Of a stretch of 64,000 nucleotides of DNA, positions 32,001-39,126 are shown one piece after another. The stretch is from Methanobacteriota archaeon (GTDB lineage: Archaea; Thermoplasmatota; Poseidoniia; Poseidoniales; Thalassarchaeaceae): the NCBI GenBank assembly GCA_002722735.1, contig PBMR01000005.1:1-64000 (forward strand), given 5' to 3'. Position numbers and translations under genes: made by a program. The notes under the pieces were generated by a model, which made no database searches, was not told the DNA's origin, and worked only from the letters and a program-made list of their open reading frames with translations. Numbering within the stretch: the stretch's first letter is position 1; each line of letters opens with the position of its first letter.

Positions 32001-34214
32001 AAGAACACTGGAAATGTCTACGACACCTTCGCCTTCTACGACCCCTCCACCCTTGAGGGGCAGAACGAGTGGGCTCTGCCGTTCGGTTGGGGCTTGGACT
32101 TCCCGACCCTCCTCTCCCTCGATCCAGGCCAATCGATAACCAAGAATCTCAAGGTCAGCGTTCCAGAATCGCAGGATCCCGGAACCTTCGTTATTTATCT
32201 CAAAGGATGGTCGATGGGAGAGCCGGTTCTGTCTATTGATAGGGGAACATTCGATGTCTTGGAGTTGTGGATCAACGTCTCGATACGTACTACGGGTAAT
32301 ATTGTCTTCCATATTGGTGACACCAAGCAGTACGTCTTACCCGGAGAGTGCGCCTACTTCGCTATCGAGGTAACCAAGCACTTCACACCCGGGCACATCG
32401 TCTTCACCACTCCCGGCGCCCCCATACAGAAGCCGGACTCCTTCGACCTTCTGACTTGGCAGTTCGACCACTGGACCGTGGACCTCGACTTCTCCGAGGC
32501 GCCCGGTGGCAATTCTCCACCTGATAACGAACCGAGGTACTGGGCACAGATTGACACCCCGCATACCGTCACAGCCGAGATGTGTGCTCCATACAACGCC
32601 ACGGCCGGCATAGGGAAATCCATCACCGTGCGCGCGCACCTCGATGGTTCTCCTAAAGTCCGCGATTCCGTGGTCATCCTCACGAATGTCATGCAGAGGT
32701 ACGAGCTCGAGGCCGAGGTCCCCAACACCATCCTTGATCTCCACCCCGGCCAGTCGTACCAGTTGGATACGACCGTCGATAACCTTGGCAATGGACCCGA
32801 CCGATACGACATCTCGATAGCCTCCATCATCGATGCGAGCGGTGGCTCGCACGTATGGGACATGAATATCCCCCGAATCCTCTTTCAAGAGTTGGACAGG
32901 GATGAGTCTCAGACCGTGACAATCCTAGTGAACGTCCCCGATCAGACGCTTGCCGGTGATTACACCGTCACCTTCTACCTACTAAGCGAGGAAACGTTCG
33001 AGGGGACGAGAATTCAGGATGTGATTGTTCTGCGCATAAATATCGTGGAATTCCACGATATGAGAATTTCTCTAGACCCATCAGTTGAGAGCAAGATTAA
33101 GACCACTGCGCCGAGCAGGATTGTCAGATTCACCCTTAACGTCACCAACTACGGCAACGTACCCGACCAACCCACACTCCACAACCACACTATCGATATC
33201 GCGGGCGTTTGGGGAGTTTCCCCAGGACTGTATGCACTGAGCACATGGCACATTGACTTCGCACTGCTTGAAGGATTCAGGACTGAATATCCCCTAGAGA
33301 ACCCCTGTATCGAGATGATTGTGGGAGAGACGCCCCCGGATGGAGAATGCTTTGTCACACCTGATTTGACAGTAACATTGCCCCTAATGGAGCCCTACAC
33401 GACATTTCAGGTAGTTGTAATCGTCACCATAGCCCCCGACGCCGCCCTCCAGGACCGGTATATCGGCATCAAGACGCTATCGATGTTCGGATCCTCTGAG
33501 TTCGGTGGTGACCACGACGAGACACCGATTTGGGACGACTCGTGCACTCTTGATACGAATAATGACGGTCTTCCGGACAACTATCCTCCGAATTGTGACT
33601 CCAATGAGCAGATTCTCGAACTGCGGCTAAGGGCCCCGGACCTACAGATCTTGGAAGTTCGTGCGGACCGTACAAAGGGAGAGATTGGCGAGATGCTATC
33701 TGTTAGCGTGAAGGTTGTCAACCGCGGCAATGCTCACGCGACAGACGTCAACATCATTCTTTGCAAGGACCAGTCGATGACTGACATTAAACGGAAAGGT
33801 TGCGATGAGGCCAATATAGTCTACAGGCAAATCGTCAAGGCGATAATGCCGATAGCCGAATCCGATACGGAGCAACCGAATTCGATAACCCTCCTGTACA
33901 TGGTTCTAGCCGGTAATCACGACATCGTAGTTGTAGTCGATCCTGATAACGTCATTGTAGAGACTGACGAGTCCATTGATAGCAACATGCGAAAAATACC
34001 CGGTGGAAAGATGAGCTCGACGCTCGGGGTAGTCGATGTTGGCGTCGATGTGATTGCAATATACTCCGTCCCAGTGATTATCCTCGGGGCGACGTTCTCC
34101 CTAGTTGGCGTCGCCGGATACGTCATTTACGGAAGGAGAATAGCCGCTATCAGTAGGTTTGCCGAGATGAGCAGCCTGCTCCCGGGAATGGAAGACGAGG
34201 GCCTGCGCTTCTGA
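29052..34214 (+). CDS. 1720-aa cell-surface protein with C-terminal anchor
   Basis: A signal peptide (SSIVLVSLMLVSLLSAFAPTASA) starts the protein. The first 800 residues contain repeated beta-propeller-like segments with the theme 'hxVVWxD' ('NIHVVWSRN', 'MVHIVWTDK', 'NPHIVWEDH', 'YVQIVWDDT', 'NTHLVWQDG', 'NVHIAWLDN'). A segment with 'DTSGSM' near residue 267 resembles a von Willebrand A metal site inserted between blades. Residues 850-1500 hold several Ig-like 'NTGN'-type domains, and about 1528-1640 is CARDB-like ('RADRTKGEIGEMLSVSVKVVNRGN'). A single membrane span near 1666-1690 and a short basic tail end it. The role is probably adhesion or substrate binding. Its stop directly abuts the stop of the ArsR-type gene. 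Confidence 0.9.
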   Translation: MQQPCSDLVECQGTKRSSIVLVSLMLVSLLSAFAPTASATDIVLTDAIQVVDSGAHSDRMIALDADSEGNIHVVWSRNTNHLYYKMLDPRGEALIEQTQISDPGQQRAWHPDIKVDSDDMVHIVWTDKSGQYTIMYTLLDPSLDDQNGDASLDSVLSILPDDYEVTNNPQNRDWPAVAVDSNNNPHIVWEDHFEPLEKFYQQPQIYYKMLSIDHIARIAIIEIDDSLLTPILGHKGHPDIAIDVNDYVQIVWDDTRGGKVEMAVPIDTSGSMNTEWADMCVVFYGGNFASGGFFPGLKPLLVSANMTVYETLYALSGNWPAAATSGACSEAYQTGGSGSQGPRNSPLGINPGDDSGGIRELTQVVYNNQAVDLPADGGYYSEFWGPATTWACLSWRDIGGNVPGNPPTSADHHWNPNATRVVIPISDEGPYGGTPMDNDDTQSINQAHDACIIADIVPVPLWAGSDTSVGSYMQDLAQCPNGAGLNTRTCPGTTTRLTNAGGQMYSFPTSSSSSTELEIMVEAMVYLATNNSREIYLTVLDPLSLLENPWPGWVPGDPGTEVNTQYQYYSEDLGPSSDDQGYGHLVVVNDTRITIDDAYSLHPAISIDTSGNTHLVWQDGRVYGFEIDVNYEIYYTKLRLQGSAAWNGAPGGLPTFGIKQIADAAISDVEGPAGIPAERPFAANSHFPAIITDSFDNVHIAWLDNYNESQGETVMYTRLNHTNDAYPDGFPLNSIASSIFDPWQKVEVSAWQSDKLGPNTPFSPDFGMPPAFANDLGSGAHLGWSDTNKCSEDHNSNRYTLCYVHILTGLVDVSLACDDKVQANSNLEGYPYDCPAEAETFYHTIHPGDLTTFNMTIANPTPGPADLVKDTFTVTVDGVPNNWTATLFFATNNTPVFDSTPVFLEGGEIVPLYIRIRAPTIYQAKQDELAQITVLATSHKDPAIRNQQLLLTLMDVVHGIELDTSHFQVDVEQGKSAIFSITIKNTGNVYDTFAFYDPSTLEGQNEWALPFGWGLDFPTLLSLDPGQSITKNLKVSVPESQDPGTFVIYLKGWSMGEPVLSIDRGTFDVLELWINVSIRTTGNIVFHIGDTKQYVLPGECAYFAIEVTKHFTPGHIVFTTPGAPIQKPDSFDLLTWQFDHWTVDLDFSEAPGGNSPPDNEPRYWAQIDTPHTVTAEMCAPYNATAGIGKSITVRAHLDGSPKVRDSVVILTNVMQRYELEAEVPNTILDLHPGQSYQLDTTVDNLGNGPDRYDISIASIIDASGGSHVWDMNIPRILFQELDRDESQTVTILVNVPDQTLAGDYTVTFYLLSEETFEGTRIQDVIVLRINIVEFHDMRISLDPSVESKIKTTAPSRIVRFTLNVTNYGNVPDQPTLHNHTIDIAGVWGVSPGLYALSTWHIDFALLEGFRTEYPLENPCIEMIVGETPPDGECFVTPDLTVTLPLMEPYTTFQVVVIVTIAPDAALQDRYIGIKTLSMFGSSEFGGDHDETPIWDDSCTLDTNNDGLPDNYPPNCDSNEQILELRLRAPDLQILEVRADRTKGEIGEMLSVSVKVVNRGNAHATDVNIILCKDQSMTDIKRKGCDEANIVYRQIVKAIMPIAESDTEQPNSITLLYMVLAGNHDIVVVVDPDNVIVETDESIDSNMRKIPGGKMSSTLGVVDVGVDVIAIYSVPVIILGATFSLVGVAGYVIYGRRIAAISRFAEMSSLLPGMEDEGLRF

Positions 34215-34952
34215 CTATCGTGCCATCCACCAAGGCAGAGGCGTACTCTCATTGGCAGCGACGAAGGCTCCCCGGGTAGTTGCGAAATCCCTCATGAGTC
34301 GATCGCGCAGGCTGCTCATCATCCTCTCAGCGTGCACGGACTGGATTCGCAGCCCATGGGAGAACGCATCGAGATCGAGGGGCCTCCTTGGATGGCTCAT
34401 CATCGCATGTGCGAGCTGCCTTTCCTCATAGGATTCGGAATGCTCCTCAACGCTGGGCGAGACCTTGTGCATTACTTGCTGATGGAGCGCAATAATGGCA
34501 TCCCGCTGCTCATCGACTCGCTCCAGAGCCGCATCCAATTCTGATAGGATGCTCATCGCATCGACCATAGGCAGCCTCCTGCGTGTTCCAATCCTTTCGA
34601 CTACATCGCCTAAATCGCCAGGGAGCTTGCCCGAGAGCCTTATCGCCCCTCCTTTCGGCATCTTCCTGTGTTCGGCTCGAAACATATCTGGCCCTAGGTC
34701 AAGGCGAATCGAGAACGACTGGTTGACCCTGTAGACATTCTTCGGAGGCCCGCCTTTGTTGGATTTCATCATCTCAGAGTCAACGAACCCGGCCCCCTCA
34801 AGCACCTTGAGGTGCTTTACGATGGCTTGCTGACTCACGTCTAGAAGCTCGGAGAGTTGCAAGGGGTAGTGAGGCTCCTTGACGAGACACTGCAGTATCT
34901 CCCTTCTGGTCGTATTCTCGAGTATGCTCAGAGACTCATCGAACCCGACCAC
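34215..34952 (-). CDS. ArsR-type winged-helix transcriptional regulator
   Basis: 245 aa from GTG 34952. The N-terminal winged helix is clear: 'ENTTRREILQCLVKEPHYPLQ' then 'LSELLDVSQQAIVKHLKVLEGAGFV' as the helix-turn-helix, and a basic wing 'KSNKGGPPKNVYRV'. Residues 100-245 are helical, with a probable dimerising coiled coil ('ILSELDAALERVDEQRDAIIALHQQ'). No metal-binding Cys motif is seen, so the signal is unknown. Its own promoter carries an inverted repeat at the predicted transcription start, suggesting autoregulation. It ends base-to-base with the convergent surface-protein gene. Confidence 0.87.
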   Translation of the reverse strand: MVGFDESLSILENTTRREILQCLVKEPHYPLQLSELLDVSQQAIVKHLKVLEGAGFVDSEMMKSNKGGPPKNVYRVNQSFSIRLDLGPDMFRAEHRKMPKGGAIRLSGKLPGDLGDVVERIGTRRRLPMVDAMSILSELDAALERVDEQRDAIIALHQQVMHKVSPSVEEHSESYEERQLAHAMMSHPRRPLDLDAFSHGLRIQSVHAERMMSSLRDRLMRDFATTRGAFVAANESTPLPWWMAR

Positions 34953-34958
34953 CGACTT

Positions 34959-34995
34959 CCCAACCCGAGGTTGGGTAGTCAGAGTCCTCTAAAAA
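34959..34995 (-). promoter_or_regulatory. Promoter and operator-like inverted repeat of ArsR-type gene
   Basis: A minus-strand TTTTTAGA box (34988-34995) lies about 40 nt before GTG 34952. An inverted repeat CCCAAC/GTTGGG (34959-34964 and 34970-34975, 5-nt spacer) covers the position about 26 nt downstream of the box, where transcription should start. Confidence 0.4.
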
Positions 34996-35034
34996 CCCAA
35001 TTGATTCGATTGCATATCGCCTACGATATGGCTT

Positions 35035-35793
35035 TCAGCCCTCGTCCCACTTCTTCCATCCATGTTCATTTCCCTCAGCCTCAGCCTCTTGGGCCGGTGC
35101 CCCGACGTCGACGAAGGGGCCCGGAACGCCATCGAAGACCCCCGTCTCGAGTATCCCCCCGTCTCGAGCTTGCATTGTCTGAATGCTGTCCACATCGGTC
35201 AGGATGACACTACCGTCCTGGATTACCACGTACTGGTCGGGAGCCTTACGCTTGTCGCTCCACACCATCACGGCGAGGACTAGCCCTACTAGGCCCAGTG
35301 GGAGGCCCACGCAGCATCCTATGTAGAACATGTATAACCATGGATTGCCATCGATCTGGGCTGCAAGGTCACCATCGTCCACCAGCCATAGTTGCAATGT
35401 CTCGGCATCGTTGTGCAGGGTGTAAGTACCCGGCCCCACTCCGGCGAAGATCCTGACCGGGGCATAGAAGGTCTTACTGTCGGAACCCGGGCGATCGGAG
35501 TCCAGAATTCCTGGAGCCCTGCCTCCAATTTCGCTTCCGCTCTGGTCAGACAATCTGAGATCAGCTTCTGGTGCCTCACCATCGCTCACTCGGAGAGCGG
35601 TTAGCACCGTGGCTTCGTCAACGGTGAATACTCCCTCTCCGCCCGGCCCCATCTTGACCACGTAGTTGGATTCCGGGTCGAAGGTATTGATTAGGGTTGG
35701 ATATACTTGGAATAGCGAAACAACGGCCACAACGAGCAGCAGAAATGAGGAGCCTGTGGCCCATCTAGCCCAGCGCCTCCTCTTTCCTGTCAC
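35035..35793 (-). CDS. Two-TM protein with external domain, possible paralogue of 7555-8313
   Basis: 252 aa from GTG 35793. A basic start (GKRRRWARWATG), membrane segment at about 14-33, external domain of about 120 residues ending 'YTLHNDAETLQLWLV', a second membrane segment 'FYIGCCVGLPLGLVGLVLAVMVW' with a Cys pair, then a cytoplasmic tail with 'VVIQDGSVILTD' and a Trp-containing end. The same plan, including membrane Cys pair and 'DG.V' tail element, is seen at 7555-8313. It lies 38 nt downstream of top6A on the same strand. No known family. Confidence 0.75.
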   Translation of the reverse strand: MTGKRRRWARWATGSSFLLLVVAVVSLFQVYPTLINTFDPESNYVVKMGPGGEGVFTVDEATVLTALRVSDGEAPEADLRLSDQSGSEIGGRAPGILDSDRPGSDSKTFYAPVRIFAGVGPGTYTLHNDAETLQLWLVDDGDLAAQIDGNPWLYMFYIGCCVGLPLGLVGLVLAVMVWSDKRKAPDQYVVIQDGSVILTDVDSIQTMQARDGGILETGVFDGVPGPFVDVGAPAQEAEAEGNEHGWKKWDEG

Positions 35794-35831
35794 GGACCCG
35801 CCTGAAGCCAGCCATCTATCAGGCTTCGGAA

Positions 35832-36938
35832 TCAGTACCCCAGTCCCATAGCGGAGAGTTTCTCAGGAAGGTAGGTATCAGTCACGAAATCGAGGCCGTA
35901 CTTGGCCAATGACTGCTGTTCGGCCTTCTTGCCGATTTCCTGCATCAGTTGAATCTGCTCCTGCCACCAACCCGTCGAGAAGCGGGGGTCGCTGAGTTCT
36001 GCGACCAGCGCGTTCGAGTCTTGCTTGGATAGGTCATCGCTAGGAAGGTCATAGGCCAGGATGTCGTCTGCGGTAATCCCCAGATAGGTCGCCTCCTTGG
36101 TGGCGAGGTACTCCGAGATGTGAGCGGTCTTGATGGCACCGTAAGCAATGCTGGCAAATATCCTGAAGGACCAAGGGTCACAGTCGGTGAACACCAGGAT
36201 GGGCTTGTTCCACTGCTCGCTCATGCGCCTCATGATTCGTCGTGTGGAACGGGCTGGCTGGCCTTTGAGATGCACAAGAGCGCACCGTGCTTCCTCATCG
36301 AAACCGTTCTCGACCAACCTATCGAACATTCCACCGGTCTCTATTGCCATCACAAAGTCAACATCCTCTTCGATGAGGCTCAACTTCTCCGACTCGACGT
36401 TGTAGGGCACGCCGTAGCCCGAGTCGCCGACGTCATCACGGCAGTTAATGCGCATCCAGTCACCCTTTCGATTCCGCTCTTCGAAAGTAACATTCCCGAT
36501 AATTCGCGCACCGTCCTCCTCGGGCCTAAGCCCGAAGTCCTCACGCAGGCACTTGGTTACGATTTCTAGGTCCTCGGCAAGGTTGTTGCTCTCGTTCTGG
36601 GTCGAGAACTTGCCGTGGCCCCAACCCTCCGAGATGTAGTACATCTCCCTCAAGGTGGAGGTCTTTCCGTCGGTTATCATCCCCTCTACGAACTCGGTAA
36701 TGTGAAGTGCCCTGAGTAATTGTCTTGCGGAACCCAGGGCGGTGGCATCCCTAACAGTCTTCTTCTTTCCGTACTTGTAGACTCCGAGCCTCTTGTCGAA
36801 GCCGATGTTGCTCTTTGACCTGACAGGGAGCGTCATCGTCGGGGGAACGCCCTTGGCCATCCTGTCGTGCATCTCAGAGGCCACCCCATGCAAGGCCTCA
36901 ATCACCTCATCCTTCGATTTCTGCCTGTTGATCGTCAT
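35832..36938 (-). CDS. top6A: DNA topoisomerase VI subunit A
   Basis: 368 aa Spo11-like subunit that cleaves and rejoins double-stranded DNA. The catalytic region is 'TLREMYYISEGWG' with Tyr100/Tyr101; the second Tyr aligns with the active-site Tyr of Spo11. The Toprim acidic residues lie in 'MAIETGGMFDRLV' and 'VFTDCDPWSFRI'. The ATG overlaps the top6B stop as ATGA, so translation is coupled. Length is normal. Confidence 0.96.
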   Translation of the reverse strand: MTINRQKSKDEVIEALHGVASEMHDRMAKGVPPTMTLPVRSKSNIGFDKRLGVYKYGKKKTVRDATALGSARQLLRALHITEFVEGMITDGKTSTLREMYYISEGWGHGKFSTQNESNNLAEDLEIVTKCLREDFGLRPEEDGARIIGNVTFEERNRKGDWMRINCRDDVGDSGYGVPYNVESEKLSLIEEDVDFVMAIETGGMFDRLVENGFDEEARCALVHLKGQPARSTRRIMRRMSEQWNKPILVFTDCDPWSFRIFASIAYGAIKTAHISEYLATKEATYLGITADDILAYDLPSDDLSKQDSNALVAELSDPRFSTGWWQEQIQLMQEIGKKAEQQSLAKYGLDFVTDTYLPEKLSAMGLGY

Positions 36939-39013
36939 TCTTCCGCCTCGTAGTTATCGAATAGTGTAGGCTGCACCTGCTCCGTGGGTTCTGTTGCGGG
37001 GTCGGGGGAATTATGCTCGGCCCGGTCGCTTAGGTGACCCATCGTTTCTGTCTGCTGCTCCAACTCCAATTCAGCAGCAGCCAGAGCCTCAGTCTTGCGC
37101 AGCTCATCTAGCAGCTTCTCGTCAATCTTCGTCGCACCAATAACCTCGCCATTACCCCTGTAGAAAACGTCGACCTCGGACCATTCGCCCTTGGTTAGGC
37201 CAGAAACAGTGAAGAAAATGGTCGTAGATGAACCAGGATTCAAGGTGTCTAACCTCCACGCCCACAGGCCCTTGGCCTCCTTCCTGCCCCCCAATGCGTT
37301 CTCATCAATCCTAACGCCATCTTCCTCAGGCCACTTAGCGAGAATCGTGTAAGCACGCGCTCTGGCGGTGTAGTTGTACACCGTGATTGAGCATATTGCA
37401 AGCTTTCGCTCATCGTCCCAATCAAGCTCCTCCTCGCAGAATACCGCATCCATGATCTTCGTGATCACTGGGGCGAGATCGGGCTCTTCCCTTGACAGCA
37501 ACTGCGATGACTTCCTGGAAATCTCAGGAAGAATGATGTTGATCAGCTCGAACTTCTCCCGAGCCTTCTTCCTCTGTGAGTTCTTCTTCAGGTGATTCTT
37601 GAGACCCCTGCCTACCTCCAGCATCGCCAAGCGAATCTCCTCGAACACCTCCTCATTGTCGGCCACTGCCTCCTTTGCTTCGCTAGTGAACTGTACATTC
37701 GTGGAGGCAAGGTGGACGAGTACTGCAGCAGGCCCCTTTGGAATCCCACGACCGCCTGGGTGTTCCAACCCATACCGCTTCCAATCGACCGCTTCCAGAG
37801 CTTTGGTGAGTAGGCAACCGCCCTGTTGGTACATCAGTGGGACACGATTGGCGAACCGTAGGACCTCGATTGGTCCCTCGGCACTGAGGTTCCCACCAAA
37901 CACTAGGCCGACTTCAATCTGGAACGGGTTGCCATTGCTCACCTTGGGATTACGTGTGATAGTGGAGGCAAACCGGGAATCGATGGCCTTTGAGAGCCCC
38001 TTCTTGATTAGCAGATCTTCGATGGGAGACAGGCAGTCGGTGGGAGGTGCGAGCAGTTTGACCTTCTGGAAGGCGGAGACCATCTCCTGGGCCTCTTCTG
38101 CCCTAATTCGTCTGGGCGTTCTACCCTCATCTATGCCCGCTGCGGCTAGGATATCACGTGCTGCGCGCATGCTCACACCCGAGAAATTGTGTCGTAGGAA
38201 AGACGTCATCTTCCGCTCCTCTGCCTCACGGAGCAGCCTTTGGAGTGAACCGAGGTGAATTCCATGAGGATGAGGCTTGATCTCACTGACCTCCCGCGGG
38301 AGCTTCTCGGTGGTCCTCGCCCAGTTCCCCTCCTCAATCATCTCGCCATTCCTGTCGCGGACCACTAGGGAGATGCTAGCGTGTGGATTCACTATGGATG
38401 TCATTCTGAGATACTGGTGCACGGACTGGCGCCCACGCTGGTACTTAGCCCTCATCACAGTCCTTATTCTCAGACCGTGCAACACAGGATCGCCTGTGAG
38501 GTCGTCAAGCCATATTTCACGGCGCTCCCCCGACTTAGTGGCCCTATTCTTCCTTGTGTCTATTCCTAGTTCAACATATACGGCAGAGGAGTCGCTGCCA
38601 ATCTTCGAGATCACTTGAGTCTTCGATCCGGCGGTTAATTGGCTGTACATCACGACACCAGTGATGCCTATGCCCTGCTGCCCTCTAGTCTGTCGGATTG
38701 CGTGGAAGCGCGAGCCGAGTAGGAACTTTCCGAAAACATTCTCGATGTCATTCCGAGGGATTCCTGGCCCGTTGTCCTGAGTGATGAGTTCGATCCGGTC
38801 GCCTTTCAGACGATTTATCTCGACTCTGATTTCGGGAAGAATACGAGTCTCCTCGCAGGCATCCAGAGAGTTGTCCACAGCCTCTTTCACGGCCGTGATA
38901 ATGGATCTCTGTAGCGTGTCGAAGCCTAGAAAGTGCTTGTTCTTCTCGAAGAACTCGCTTATGGAAATCTGTTTCTGCTTGTTCGAAAACTGTTCTGAGG
39001 TCTCCACGCGCAT
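36935..39013 (-). CDS. top6B: DNA topoisomerase VI subunit B
   Basis: 692 aa GHKL ATPase subunit. N-box 'AVKEAVDNSLDACEE', G1 box 'DNGPGIP' and G2 region 'RGQQGIGITGVVMYSQ' are intact. The helix-two-turn-helix and transducer domains follow ('HPHGIHLGSLQRLL', 'NRVPLMYQQGGCLLTKAL'). The family has a variable C-terminus; here about 120 residues are added after the transducer, with an Ig-like segment ('GSSTTIFFTVSGL') and an acidic Gln/Glu-rich tail. ATG 39013 is chosen because the family begins close to 'SEQFSNKQKQISISEFFEKN'; the extension to 39151 has no family resemblance. Confidence 0.96.
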   Translation of the reverse strand: MRVETSEQFSNKQKQISISEFFEKNKHFLGFDTLQRSIITAVKEAVDNSLDACEETRILPEIRVEINRLKGDRIELITQDNGPGIPRNDIENVFGKFLLGSRFHAIRQTRGQQGIGITGVVMYSQLTAGSKTQVISKIGSDSSAVYVELGIDTRKNRATKSGERREIWLDDLTGDPVLHGLRIRTVMRAKYQRGRQSVHQYLRMTSIVNPHASISLVVRDRNGEMIEEGNWARTTEKLPREVSEIKPHPHGIHLGSLQRLLREAEERKMTSFLRHNFSGVSMRAARDILAAAGIDEGRTPRRIRAEEAQEMVSAFQKVKLLAPPTDCLSPIEDLLIKKGLSKAIDSRFASTITRNPKVSNGNPFQIEVGLVFGGNLSAEGPIEVLRFANRVPLMYQQGGCLLTKALEAVDWKRYGLEHPGGRGIPKGPAAVLVHLASTNVQFTSEAKEAVADNEEVFEEIRLAMLEVGRGLKNHLKKNSQRKKAREKFELINIILPEISRKSSQLLSREEPDLAPVITKIMDAVFCEEELDWDDERKLAICSITVYNYTARARAYTILAKWPEEDGVRIDENALGGRKEAKGLWAWRLDTLNPGSSTTIFFTVSGLTKGEWSEVDVFYRGNGEVIGATKIDEKLLDELRKTEALAAAELELEQQTETMGHLSDRAEHNSPDPATEPTEQVQPTLFDNYEAEE

Positions 39014-39126
39014 CCCTCCATCAAGTCCTCCAATGTCCTGATGACAAAGGGCTTGCTTTGGTAGCCCCACTCGGCTCGCCGACCGCTCTTGAACAATCCC
39101 CCAATCAATGGCTTGGAGAAGCAGAA

